Assembly (NCBI GenBank): GCA_031271865.1
Contig: JAISUW010000020.1
Location: 1 to 42,012, forward strand
Source of the DNA: Oscillospiraceae bacterium
GTDB lineage: Bacteria; Bacillota; Clostridia; Oscillospirales; Acutalibacteraceae
Length of the DNA stretch: 42,012 bases
Reading direction: 5' to 3'
Below, one piece after another: positions 32,088 to 40,123 of this stretch. The notes beneath the pieces were generated by a model, which saw only the letters and a program-made list of their open reading frames with translations, was not told the DNA's origin and made no database searches. Numbering within the stretch: position 1 is the first letter of the stretch; each line of letters begins with the position of its first letter. Both the position numbers and the translations under genes were made by a program.

Positions 32088-32663
32088 ATGATACCGACCG
32101 TCCGCGAAGCGCAAGAACTGCTTGCGAAATATAACAAAGAGGCTTTTCATCTCTATCACGGCACAGTCGTCGGCGAGGTTCTGCGGGAATTTGCGCGGGA
32201 ACATGCGCCGGGCGAAGAGGATTTTTGGCAGGCAGTCGGCTTACTCCACGACATCGATTTCGAGCTTTTCCCTAACGAGCATTGTCTGAAAGGCGTGGAG
32301 CTTTTAAGAGAAAACGGCATCGATGAGCGCATCATCCATGCCACGATGTCCCATGGCTACGGCATCGAACAACCGTCCGGGCTATGCCTGACGGAATACA
32401 AGCCCATACACATCATGGAGAAGATTCTCTTCGCCGCGGATGAACTGACCGGCTTAATCGGCGCGGTAGCCATCCTACGGTCGTCAAAAAGCGTGGTGGA
32501 TTTGGAAGTGCCGAGTGTCAAGAAGAAATTCAAGGACAAAAAATTCGCCGCCGGCTGCGACCGCGCCGTTATCCTGCGCGGTGCTGAGGAACTCGGTTGG
32601 ACAATCGAGGAACTGATTGAGCGGACAATTCATGCAATGCGCGCGGCACCGTCCGTGCAGTGA
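32088..32663 (+). CDS. HD-domain phosphohydrolase-like protein
   Basis: This 191-residue protein has an HD-type metal site: H24 (HLYHGTVV), H54-D55 (GLLHDID), H65 and a later histidine in HATMSHGYG near 84-90. HD proteins hydrolyse phosphate esters of nucleotides and other small molecules. The start at 32088 lies two bases after the NifD-like stop; the longer in-frame start would overlap it. It separates the D and K subunit genes, an unusual position, which suggests a role in maturation, nucleotide-level control or substrate processing. No HD subfamily is recognised. Confidence 0.75.
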   Translation: MIPTVREAQELLAKYNKEAFHLYHGTVVGEVLREFAREHAPGEEDFWQAVGLLHDIDFELFPNEHCLKGVELLRENGIDERIIHATMSHGYGIEQPSGLCLTEYKPIHIMEKILFAADELTGLIGAVAILRSSKSVVDLEVPSVKKKFKDKKFAAGCDRAVILRGAEELGWTIEELIERTIHAMRAAPSVQ

Positions 32664-32671
32664 GGTGCAAA

Positions 32672-33940
32672 ATGAGTGAAATCTTGGAGAACCCGCACGG
32701 CAACTGTGCGCTCGGCGGAGCAAATGCCACCCTTTCGGCAATCCGGCGCGTGATTCCGCTTTACCACAGCGGGCCCGGCTGCTGTATGCAAACAACCGCC
32801 GGTGAGGCCTCGCAAGGCTCCTTGCGCTTGCCGCCATATACAGCTTACACCGCTATCCCCTGCACGAATATGCTCGAGCGCGAGGTTGTCTTCGGCGGTG
32901 AGCGTAAGCTCGATGCTTTCCTGCAAGGGGCGTTGGAAATTCTGGATGCCGATGCCTTCTTTGTCCTCACCGGCTGTACGGCGGGCATCATCGGGGATGA
33001 TGTGCAGAGTGTAGTCGCCAAATACCGCGAGCAGGGGCATCCCATCTGGGCGGTCGAGACTCCCGGCTTTTTGGGCGAGAGCTACCGCGGATATGAACTT
33101 GCGATGAACGCCCTTCGGCAAAACTTGGTTGAAGAAAGACCCACAGAGCCGGATTTGGTGAACCTGCTCGGGATTGTGCCGTACCATGACCCCTATTGGG
33201 AGGGGAATTTTGAGGAGCTCGTGCGGCTTCTCGAAGCCCTCGGTCTGCGCGTCAACACTTTTTTCTCGCACTTTCAGGGCGTGGAGAATGTGAAGAATGC
33301 CGGCGCGGCGGCGTTGGATATTGTGGTGCATCCGTGGCTGTTGAAATCTTTGCGATATGCGGGCACGGGGGAAGTGCTTCGCTTCCCCGGCGTACCTTTA
33401 GGCGCTGCAGATTCTGCCGCTTTCTTGCGTCAAGTCGCCGAGAGAACCGGGAGACTGCAGCAAGCGGAAGCATGGATTGAGAAAGAGAACCGGTGGTTCT
33501 ATCACTACCTGGAGACCGGCATCGCCCTCCAGTCTTGGCGCAAGTTTTCTGTTGTGGGGGAGAGCACGAACGTCATCCCCATTGTGCGCTTCTTATCCAA
33601 TGAGTATAGCTTCTCGCCGGAGGTTGCCGTCTGCACCGACGTTGTCTTTCGCCAGGAGGATAAAGCGTACATTACCAAAGCATTGACTGACTTGGATTAC
33701 GGTTCCGCGCCGGAGATTGTTTTCACCGGCGACCAGTGGGAGATCAATCAGGCTTTGGCGCGCCATCCGGAGAGCCATGTCCTCATCGGCTCTACAAATG
33801 AACATGAGTTTGCTATGTCTCATATGATGCAATTTGTCTGCGCATGCTACCCCAACACGGAGCGGCTGATTTACAACCGCTCGCTCGCGGGCTGGCGCGG
33901 TGCGCTGACGTTTATGGAGGATGTGTATTCGAACCTGTAA
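32672..33940 (+). CDS. Nitrogenase-like beta subunit (NifK-like)
   Basis: This 422-residue protein resembles NifK. All three P-cluster cysteines align: C12 (GNCALGGA), C37 (GPGCC) and C102 (TGCTAGIIGDD). The EREVVFGGERKL block near 69-80 matches the conserved EDAAVFGG region of NifK. It lacks the long N-terminal extension of Azotobacter NifK, as other nitrogenase-like subunits do. The ATG at 32672 is eight bases after the HD gene, with GTGAGGTG before it. It is the last gene of the operon; no convincing terminator is seen in the 68 bases before the convergent gene. Confidence 0.87.
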   Translation: MSEILENPHGNCALGGANATLSAIRRVIPLYHSGPGCCMQTTAGEASQGSLRLPPYTAYTAIPCTNMLEREVVFGGERKLDAFLQGALEILDADAFFVLTGCTAGIIGDDVQSVVAKYREQGHPIWAVETPGFLGESYRGYELAMNALRQNLVEERPTEPDLVNLLGIVPYHDPYWEGNFEELVRLLEALGLRVNTFFSHFQGVENVKNAGAAALDIVVHPWLLKSLRYAGTGEVLRFPGVPLGAADSAAFLRQVAERTGRLQQAEAWIEKENRWFYHYLETGIALQSWRKFSVVGESTNVIPIVRFLSNEYSFSPEVAVCTDVVFRQEDKAYITKALTDLDYGSAPEIVFTGDQWEINQALARHPESHVLIGSTNEHEFAMSHMMQFVCACYPNTERLIYNRSLAGWRGALTFMEDVYSNL

Positions 33941-34008
33941 GGCGTTCGCGGCTTCACCGGGTCTATCGCCTTGGACGCTTCGGAACGGTCTGTTTCTCCT
34001 CTATGCTC

Positions 34009-34851
34009 TCAATCACAAAGTGCCATCAGCTTTCTCTTGTAACAGTCTTCCCAGCATACGCGTTTTTCGCCGCCGGAAAATTGAACAGTCAAAGTCGTAC
34101 TCTGATTATCCTTTTTCACGGCCGCAACAGTTCCTTCGCCCCATATTTTATGGACAACTTTCCGACCCACCCTTACTTCCGGCACGACGGGCTTGGGCGG
34201 CGGGGGCGGAGGCGTGGGTTTCTCTTTCTCCTGCCGCTTTACAGGCGAAACGCTTTCCTTTCTGCGCTTACGACCGGCAGAAGGAATTGCTGAAATTTTA
34301 GCAAGCGTGTTCTCATCAAAGAGTGCCAGCAGGGTATCTACGCGATGCCGACCGTCTTCCAGATGACTGATTTCGTGGAGGTGTGAACTGCTTACGGGGA
34401 GTTCCGTGGGCCAAGGCAATTCTGTTTTATCCTTACCTATCCAGTGTGCCGGTCTGGAATGCACACCGTTCGGCCATTGCTTATTCGGCTTTATGTAGAC
34501 ATATTCGCCGGCAGCGACAACCCCTATGCCGATGATTAATGTATTTTTACGATCGCTTAGATTCAGGACAAAGATAACATCCCCTTCAACCATCTCGCGA
34601 CTAATAGCGTACAATGAACGACCGACACCGGCACCGCTTGAAGGCCATTCCTCCAAATGCATCTTGAATGCTGCGCCCATCGCATCGGCGTCGGTATACT
34701 GACTCTGATTTAAATCGCCGGTTACGCCGCCCCAAAAATAGAGGCAGCCGTCTTTCAGACAGGATTTCCACATAACGGCTCCCGTTCCGGGTGCGTAAAG
34801 CCAGTAGCTGCGTTTTGGATAATCCGTGATGAAATGAATGTCGGTGGCCAT
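34009..34851 (-). CDS. EVE/McrB-N-like domain fused to PcrA-type Tudor domain
   Basis: This 280-residue cytoplasmic protein has an N-terminal part (about 60-150) with GDVIFVLNLSD, IIGIGVV, then HSRPAHWIG, the layout of EVE/PUA-like and McrB-N-like domains that read modified bases. A basic, proline-rich linker (about 190-222, with six consecutive prolines) follows. The last 50 residues (VGRKVVHKIWGEGTV onwards) look like the Tudor-type domain at the C-terminus of PcrA/UvrD, which contacts RNA polymerase. Together this suggests a nucleic-acid sensor tethered to transcription. It is divergent from cas10 and uses the same promoter-leader module. GAGGAG precedes the ATG. No nuclease motif is seen, so an effector role is not supported directly. 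Confidence 0.6.
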   Translation of the reverse strand: MATDIHFITDYPKRSYWLYAPGTGAVMWKSCLKDGCLYFWGGVTGDLNQSQYTDADAMGAAFKMHLEEWPSSGAGVGRSLYAISREMVEGDVIFVLNLSDRKNTLIIGIGVVAAGEYVYIKPNKQWPNGVHSRPAHWIGKDKTELPWPTELPVSSSHLHEISHLEDGRHRVDTLLALFDENTLAKISAIPSAGRKRRKESVSPVKRQEKEKPTPPPPPPKPVVPEVRVGRKVVHKIWGEGTVAAVKKDNQSTTLTVQFSGGEKRVCWEDCYKRKLMALCD

Positions 34852-34882
34852 TTTCTAAACTCCTCATTTGGTATATTTGCAT

Positions 34883-34929
34883 GAATCCGCATTCCCTCCG
34901 TCAAGGAAGCCGATTCATTTGACAAGTCT
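34883..34929 (-). promoter_or_regulatory. Conserved leader hairpin of module 2
   Basis: The leader of the EVE-Tudor transcript carries GAATCGGC, a short TTCCT/AGGGAA hairpin with loop TGACGG, then GCGGATTC. GAATC and GATTC can close an outer stem. Order and spacing equal those in modules 1 and 3. Confidence 0.6.
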
Positions 34930-34958
34930 ATTCTACCAGAGTAAAGCGTTCTTGTCAA
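34930..34958 (-). promoter_or_regulatory. Promoter of the EVE-Tudor gene (module 2)
   Basis: On the minus strand TTGACA (34958-34953), 17-base spacer starting AGAACGCTTTACTCTGG, and TAGAAT (34935-34930). It is back to back with the cas promoter 60 bases away. Confidence 0.85.
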
Positions 34959-35018
34959 GGGATTTTATGGATAAATCAATGGAATATCTTAGCATTCCGG
35001 AGATTTCTGAAATATCAC

Positions 35019-35047
35019 TTGACAAGAACGCTCTGTTTTGGTAGAAT
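35019..35047 (+). promoter_or_regulatory. Promoter of the type III-A cas operon (module 3)
   Basis: TTGACA (35019-35024), a 17-base spacer starting AGAACGCTCTG, and TAGAAT (35042-35047). The -35 box, spacer start and -10 box are nearly identical to module 2 on the opposite strand. Confidence 0.88.
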
Positions 35048-35095
35048 AGACGCGTCAGACGAGTCGGCACCCTTGATGCAGGGAATTGCGGATTC
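35048..35095 (+). promoter_or_regulatory. Conserved leader hairpin of module 3
   Basis: GAGTC (35061-35065) can pair with GATTC (35091-35095), enclosing CCCT (35070-35073) and AGGG (35080-35083) around TGATGC. The outer stem uses a G-U pair where module 2 has A-U, which is consistent with a conserved RNA structure. Confidence 0.6.
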
Positions 35096-35135
35096 CGGCG
35101 ATAATAAGGCGAATAGATTGGCAGGTGGGCAAAAT

Positions 35136-36425
35136 ATGAAGAAAATCCTCTGCGGCATAGATTTTTCCGGCATCCAGAGCTTTCTCTATAATATCAGCGG
35201 CGAAAAGGCGGCGCGTTTCCTGCGCGCCAGATCCGAATATCTGGATGTTCTCTTGGACAAAGCCGCGCAGGAGTTAAGAGAAGCTTGCGGCGGCGAAATG
35301 CTCTACAAAGGCGGCGGCCGGGCATACATCTTGACGGAGGGCGGCAAAGAAAAGACGGCTTGCATTTCAGATGTGGAAAGAGATCTGAATAACCGGCTTT
35401 TGTGCGATTACCGAGGCGAGTTGTACTGCGCCGTAGGCACGGCAGAAACCTCGGACGAGGAGTTGCAGGCCGATTCCAACCGCGCTTTCCACGAAGTAAG
35501 TAGGGCTATATCTGAAAAGAAGATGGCGCGGTACTCCGCCGAGCAAATCTTGGAGCTAAACAAGGCTCCTATCGAAGCGGATCGTCGGGAATGCAAAGAG
35601 TGCCGCCGCACCGACCGTCTCAATCCCAACGGCTACTGCGCCGTATGCGCAGAAATTATGCAAAGCAGCGGCGGCAGCGGCGTAGACTTTCAGAGTTATG
35701 CCAATCATGCGCAGGGAATACGCCGCCTCGCCGTCGTACGAGCAGATGCAGACAATTTGGGACAAGCTTTTTCCGAGTGCGGCGGTCTCGCTGAATCAAA
35801 GGCGCTTTCTTCTGCCTTGAGAGAGTTCTTCAAGGAGGAGGTTCCCCGCATTTGCGGCAAATTTCCCCATACTGCTGTCATCTACAGCGGCGGCGACGAC
35901 CTGTTTCTCGTCGGGGCTTGGAACGAAGCACTCGATTGCATTCGACGCATCCGCGAGGCTTTCGGGAAAAAAAGGGGTGGTTCCTTGACACTCTCTGCCG
36001 GCATCGGGATGTTCCCGCCGAAGTTTCCGGTCAAACAGATGGCCTTGCAGACGGCGGATTTGGAGGAGGCTGCAAAAGAGCATCCCGATAAGAATGCCAT
36101 CGCGCTTTTCGACCGCCGCTTTGTATTCGGGTGGGTGGAATATGAGGAACAAGTCCTCCGCGAGAAGTACGAGCCCATCGCCGCTTTCTTTGATAAAGCG
36201 CCCGAACAAGGCAAAGCCTATGTTTACCGCATCTTGGATTTGCTGCGCGGCATGGAGGAGCGCGTCAACATCGCTCGCTTGGCGTATACACTGGCCCGAA
36301 CGGAGCGAATGCCGAAAGAGCTGATGAACCAAATCTTTGAATGGGCACAGGATGCAAAGGAGCGCCGCCACTTAGAGTGCGCTTTGACATTATATATATA
36401 CCGCCGCCGAGAAAGAGAGGATTGA
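35136..36425 (+). CDS. csm1: Type III-A CRISPR signature protein Cas10/Csm1, HD-less
   Basis: This 429-residue Cas10 is the large subunit of the Csm complex, which recognises target RNA and makes cyclic oligoadenylate. The first Palm domain starts at the N-terminus (GIDFSGIQSFLYNISG near 7-22), so the N-terminal HD DNase domain of full-length Csm1 is absent. A zinc finger is formed by C153, C156, C168 and C171. The second Palm keeps the cyclase motif GGDD at 252-255. The ATG at 35136 is used because in-frame codons upstream run through the promoter; the ribosome site AGGTGGG is modest. It is first gene of the operon. Confidence 0.9.
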   Translation: MKKILCGIDFSGIQSFLYNISGEKAARFLRARSEYLDVLLDKAAQELREACGGEMLYKGGGRAYILTEGGKEKTACISDVERDLNNRLLCDYRGELYCAVGTAETSDEELQADSNRAFHEVSRAISEKKMARYSAEQILELNKAPIEADRRECKECRRTDRLNPNGYCAVCAEIMQSSGGSGVDFQSYANHAQGIRRLAVVRADADNLGQAFSECGGLAESKALSSALREFFKEEVPRICGKFPHTAVIYSGGDDLFLVGAWNEALDCIRRIREAFGKKRGGSLTLSAGIGMFPPKFPVKQMALQTADLEEAAKEHPDKNAIALFDRRFVFGWVEYEEQVLREKYEPIAAFFDKAPEQGKAYVYRILDLLRGMEERVNIARLAYTLARTERMPKELMNQIFEWAQDAKERRHLECALTLYIYRRRERED

Positions 36426-36428
36426 CCC

Positions 36429-36797
36429 ATGGACGAAGACTATGTGACCCGTGCAGAAACAGCAGTAAAAAACCTGGATAAGGACAGATCCGGGAAGTTC
36501 ATACTCACCACCAGCAAAATCCGCAGCCTCATGAGCATGATGAACAGCATTTATAACGATGCCCTAACAGAAACAGAGACCACGTTGTCGCCGGAGCTAA
36601 GCAAACGCGTCCAACACATGAATGTCCGCATGGTGTATGAAGCCGGACGCGAGGATTCTGTGAAAGACTTTTTGAACAAGACCCGGTTGCGGGACGAGTT
36701 GAACAAAGTCGGCGATGACCGAGCAAAGTTCCTGGACTTCTGCCGCTACTTTGAAGCCCTGGTTGCATTCCATAGATTCCAAGGAGGTAATGACTGA
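36429..36797 (+). CDS. csm2: Csm2 small subunit (Cas11)
   Basis: This 122-residue, helix-rich basic protein sits between cas10 and csm3 as Csm2 does. FILTTSKIRSLMSMMNSIYN near 24-43 and the C-terminal FLDFCRYFEALVAFHRFQGG near 100-119 are typical. It forms the inner filament of the Csm complex along crRNA and target RNA. Its stop codon overlaps the csm3 start by one base. Confidence 0.88.
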   Translation: MDEDYVTRAETAVKNLDKDRSGKFILTTSKIRSLMSMMNSIYNDALTETETTLSPELSKRVQHMNVRMVYEAGREDSVKDFLNKTRLRDELNKVGDDRAKFLDFCRYFEALVAFHRFQGGND

Positions 36798-37477
36798 TGA
36801 GTTACGCAAAAATCCGGATTGCCGGCACCATCGAAATCAAAACAGGGCTGCATATCGGCGGGAGCAGTGCCTTTTCCGCCATCGGGGCGGTGGATTCCCC
36901 GGTGGTTCGTGACCCGTCAACCAAGGAACCGCTCATCCCCGGCAGCAGCCTCAAGGGGAAGCTGCGCACCTTGCTGGCGCGTGCGGATCGGGACAGCGTC
37001 GTGCTCCAGCCGCACAACCAAGACGGCGAGCAGATTCTGCGTCTCTTCGGCAGCAGCGAGGGAGGGAAAGGCGACAAGGCACTTATTCCCTCACGGTTGC
37101 AGTTTTCGGATTGTTTCCTGACCGTTGAGAGCAAAGAGCGCGTCAAGGAGCGCGCCGGCAGTTGGACAGAGGTCAAGTTTGAGAACACTCTCAATAGGAG
37201 TACCGCCGTGGCCAACCCGCGCCAAATCGAGCGCGTGGTGCGCGGCTGCATATTTGATTTCGCCGTCATCTACGACGCTATCGCTCCGGCAGAATTGGAG
37301 GCGGATTTCCGCACCGTGCGGCAGGGGCTGACCCTTCTGGAGAATGACTACCTCGGTGGCCACGGCACGCGGGGCAGCGGCCGTGTAGCCTTTAACGGTT
37401 TAAAAGCCACCTGTGTATGGGGAGATCTGCCTGCGGCACAAATCGATGCGGTGAACAGCATTCTGGCAGGAGGGTAA
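36797..37477 (+). CDS. csm3: Csm3 backbone subunit and target RNase (Cas7)
   Basis: This 226-residue RAMP protein builds the crRNA-covering backbone and cuts bound target RNA every six bases. The catalytic aspartate is D33 in GAVDSPVVRDP, at the canonical Csm3 position. GSSLKGKLRTLL near 49-60 and the glycine-rich YLGGHGTRGSGRV near 190-202 are RAMP signatures. GGAGG precedes its ATG. Target RNA cleavage should be intact. Confidence 0.93.
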   Translation: MSYAKIRIAGTIEIKTGLHIGGSSAFSAIGAVDSPVVRDPSTKEPLIPGSSLKGKLRTLLARADRDSVVLQPHNQDGEQILRLFGSSEGGKGDKALIPSRLQFSDCFLTVESKERVKERAGSWTEVKFENTLNRSTAVANPRQIERVVRGCIFDFAVIYDAIAPAELEADFRTVRQGLTLLENDYLGGHGTRGSGRVAFNGLKATCVWGDLPAAQIDAVNSILAGG

Positions 37478-37480
37478 GCT

Positions 37481-38386
37481 ATGCGTACCATCCTATTGCG
37501 GCTGCACTTTTCCGACCCCGTCCATCTGGGCGAGGGCACTCTGTCCGATGCCGCCCGCACGGCCGGTGCGGATACGTTGTTCTCCGGCCTTTGCGTACAG
37601 GCACTGCGCACAAACGGATCGGCTGCGATTGATCATATGGTGAGTGCGGTACGGGGAGGCACCTTGCGCCTTTCCGACGCCTTGCCCTATATCGGTGAAA
37701 CGTACTATATACCGAAACCTTTGCTGCGCATTCAAACGCAAGAGTCTGACAGCCTCCGCAAAAAGATTTTCAAAAAGCTGAGCTATATCCCTCTCGACAA
37801 GCTGCCGGCGTATTGTGCCGGTACTCTTGAGCCCGAAGCGGAAGCCGAGAACTTCCGTGAGTTGGTGGGCAAAGGGGATGTCCGCACACAGGTGCATGTC
37901 AGCGGGGATCCGTTTTATGTCGGGACGTTTCGTTTTGCACCGAACGCAGGTCTGTACGTTGTTTTGCAGTATGAGGATTCCTCTGTTCTCAAGCTTTTCC
38001 GTGCCTTAGGATACAGCGGCTTGGGCGGGAAGCGTTCCTCCGGCTTTGGTAAGTTTGAGGTAGAGGAGGCGTCTGCAGAACACTTTGCGGATTTGAACCC
38101 GCAGGGGCGCTGTATGAACCTTTCCCTCGGCATGGCGCAGGATGCAGAGCTGCCGCACGTATTGCAAGGCGCTTCCTACCTGCTGAAGCGGCGGACCGGA
38201 TTCGTTTACTCTGAAGACTACAGCGAAACACCGCGCCGTAAGCGGGATTTCTATGCTTTTGTCGCCGGGAGTGTGTTCCGAGCACCTTTCGCAGGCGATG
38301 TTTTTGATGTCGCAAACGGCGGCGCACACCCTGTTTGGCGCTATGCCGCACCGATTTTTCTGGGTTTGGGGGTGGCGGAGGGATGA
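37481..38386 (+). CDS. csm4: Csm4 (Cas5-type subunit)
   Basis: This 301-residue RAMP protein caps the 5' handle end of the crRNA and binds Cas10. VHLGEGTLSDAARTAGADTLFSG opens the RAMP fold (split as VHLGEGTLSD and AGADTLFSG near 14-36), and GLGGKRSSGFGKFEV near 182-196 is the glycine-rich loop. It starts three bases after csm3 and overlaps csm5 by ATGA. Confidence 0.9.
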   Translation: MRTILLRLHFSDPVHLGEGTLSDAARTAGADTLFSGLCVQALRTNGSAAIDHMVSAVRGGTLRLSDALPYIGETYYIPKPLLRIQTQESDSLRKKIFKKLSYIPLDKLPAYCAGTLEPEAEAENFRELVGKGDVRTQVHVSGDPFYVGTFRFAPNAGLYVVLQYEDSSVLKLFRALGYSGLGGKRSSGFGKFEVEEASAEHFADLNPQGRCMNLSLGMAQDAELPHVLQGASYLLKRRTGFVYSEDYSETPRRKRDFYAFVAGSVFRAPFAGDVFDVANGGAHPVWRYAAPIFLGLGVAEG

Positions 38387-39285
38387 GAAATTCTGTCGAA
38401 CGTTACGCTGTCACCTTGCAGGTGCTGTCGCCTGTGCATATCGGCGATGGCCGGGAAATAGCGGCGCGGACAATCACAGCGCAAAGCGCCGCGCGAACGC
38501 AGCCGAGTCAGCCGCAAAAATTCACGGAGTGGGTATTGTATCAGGATAAGGCCATTGTCCTGAACATGGACAGAGTCTTGGACTTATCTGAGGCTGCACG
38601 CAACCGTTTGATGTTTGATATGGAGCAGCACGGTGCATCAGCGGATAACCCTTGCGTGGCGTATATCTTGGATGCGGCTGACGTCGCGGACATCAACCGG
38701 TACAGCATCAAAACGTTCATGAAAGATCCCTATGGACAGCCCTATGTGCCGGGCAGCAGCCTGAAAGGCGCTTTACGCACCTGTCTGCGGCAAGCGCTGC
38801 TGAGAACGATTCCCCCGGCAACCGAGGATCCATTCCATGGGTTGTCCGTTGCCGACAGCGAATCGCTGCACAAGGAAGATTTGATTGTCAGCCAAAAGAT
38901 AGACCGCTCCCATTCAAAAGGCGATTCGAATATGCCGCTTGTCCGCGAATGCCTGCGCCCGGATACCCTCGTCCGAACAACCATCAACATCGACCGCCGG
39001 CTTTTCCGGTGGGACTTGGAGAAAGCAGTCGGCGATTTCTTTCAGGATTACATGGCGCACTACGTCACCGGCAACCATTGGGAGGAGTACTTCGCCTATT
39101 ACAGCAATTTCAACGTCCTTTTTTTGGGCGGTGGCACGGGCTTTGAGAGCAAGGTCATAGCAGAAAATACGCAAGACCGCAACAAGCAAATCCCTTGGGG
39201 GCGGCACGTGCTGAAACTCACGTTCAACCAAGGCTATAACGTCCCCATGGGAATGTGCGACTTCCGAATGGAGCGTTTGTCATGA
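38383..39285 (+). CDS. csm5: Csm5 (Cas7-like end subunit)
   Basis: This 300-residue RAMP protein sits at the crRNA 3' end of the complex and helps trimming. LQVLSPVHIGDG near 13-24 and PYVPGSSLKGALRTCLRQAL near 122-141 are typical of Csm5. The start at 38383 gives an ATGA overlap with csm4 and follows GGAGGG; the longer in-frame start inside csm4 is less likely. Its stop overlaps cas6. Confidence 0.9.
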   Translation: MRNSVERYAVTLQVLSPVHIGDGREIAARTITAQSAARTQPSQPQKFTEWVLYQDKAIVLNMDRVLDLSEAARNRLMFDMEQHGASADNPCVAYILDAADVADINRYSIKTFMKDPYGQPYVPGSSLKGALRTCLRQALLRTIPPATEDPFHGLSVADSESLHKEDLIVSQKIDRSHSKGDSNMPLVRECLRPDTLVRTTINIDRRLFRWDLEKAVGDFFQDYMAHYVTGNHWEEYFAYYSNFNVLFLGGGTGFESKVIAENTQDRNKQIPWGRHVLKLTFNQGYNVPMGMCDFRMERLS

Positions 39286-40022
39286 CCGATACGCCTTTCA
39301 TCAGCTGCAGGACGCTGCTATGTACGCTTCCGGACGGCGCAGGTTTCCCGCAAAACCTCGGCTACCTCCTCTACGGCGCGCTCAACGCGGCTCTGCCGGA
39401 AGACTTGACTTGCATACTCCACGCACAGGAGCGCAGTCCGTTCTCCGCCCATGTGCGGCGCAGACCGGAGGGAATGGTCTGGGTGATGAGCGGCTTCGGC
39501 GAAGCGGGCCAAGCCATCTTGGAGGCGGCGGCGCAAGTGTCCGCTGTCACGCTGCCCGGCGGGGATACCGTCATGCTCCGGCCGGAGGCGGCCATGCAAA
39601 CCGTATCGGAGGAGGCGTTCTGCCGCCGGTATTTGCGGGATGAGGCTCCGCGGCGGGTGTTGCCGCTGCGCTTTGTCACGCCCTGCGCCTTCAAATCCGG
39701 CGGGGCGTATGAGAACTTCCCCACGCCGTTCCATATCCTGCAGAGCTTGGCGCTCACTTGGGATGCCGTTGCGCAGAGCTATCGCTTAGGTGATGTGGAA
39801 ACTTTGCACGACTTAGCCGAACACGCCTGTTTCTCCCGATACAATCTGCGCTCTGCCGGGTACAAGCTGAAAGGTACGGCGATTCCCGCTTTTCTCGGGG
39901 AGCTGACGCTCTCTCTACGCGGTCCGGAGCCGCTTCTGCGCATCGTCAACCTCCTTTGCGCTTTGGCACCCTTCAGCGGCATCGGCATAAAGACCGCTTT
40001 GGGTATGGGCGGGGTAGACTAA
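39282..40022 (+). CDS. cas6: Cas6 crRNA-processing endonuclease
   Basis: This 246-residue protein has the C-terminal Cas6 signature, a glycine-rich loop in FSGIGIKTALGMGGV near 231-245, and a central RFVTPCAFKSGG segment. Cas6 cuts the repeat transcript eight bases before its 3' end, which here should leave the handle AUGGAAAC. The catalytic residue is not assigned. The ATG at 39282 overlaps the csm5 stop (ATGA). About 100 bases separate it from cas1, containing TTGACA at 40083 without a good -10 box. Confidence 0.87.
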   Translation: MTDTPFISCRTLLCTLPDGAGFPQNLGYLLYGALNAALPEDLTCILHAQERSPFSAHVRRRPEGMVWVMSGFGEAGQAILEAAAQVSAVTLPGGDTVMLRPEAAMQTVSEEAFCRRYLRDEAPRRVLPLRFVTPCAFKSGGAYENFPTPFHILQSLALTWDAVAQSYRLGDVETLHDLAEHACFSRYNLRSAGYKLKGTAIPAFLGELTLSLRGPEPLLRIVNLLCALAPFSGIGIKTALGMGGVD

Positions 40023-40123
40023 TATAGGGAACAATCTGTCAGTGCGCAACCAAAACCGTTTGCGGAGCCTCCGCGACGCACCTTGACAAATGAATACCCC
40101 GGATACTCTATGGAGGTGTCTCT

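Noticed and set aside
21555-33940. True N2-fixing nitrogenase
   Set aside because: NifE, NifN and NifV are missing and the catalytic Arg96, Gln191 and His195 counterparts are changed.
35019-35135. Longer Cas10 starting at a TTG inside the -35 box, with a similar-looking peptide on the opposite strand
   Set aside because: The shared peptide-like reading is only translation of the duplicated promoter-leader module. Cas10 homologues begin at the Palm domain, and 35136 has its own ribosome site.
40083-40112. Separate promoter for cas1-cas2 from TTGACA at 40083
   Set aside because: The best -10 candidates (TCTATG, GATACT) are poor or wrongly spaced. Readthrough from the csm operon is as likely.
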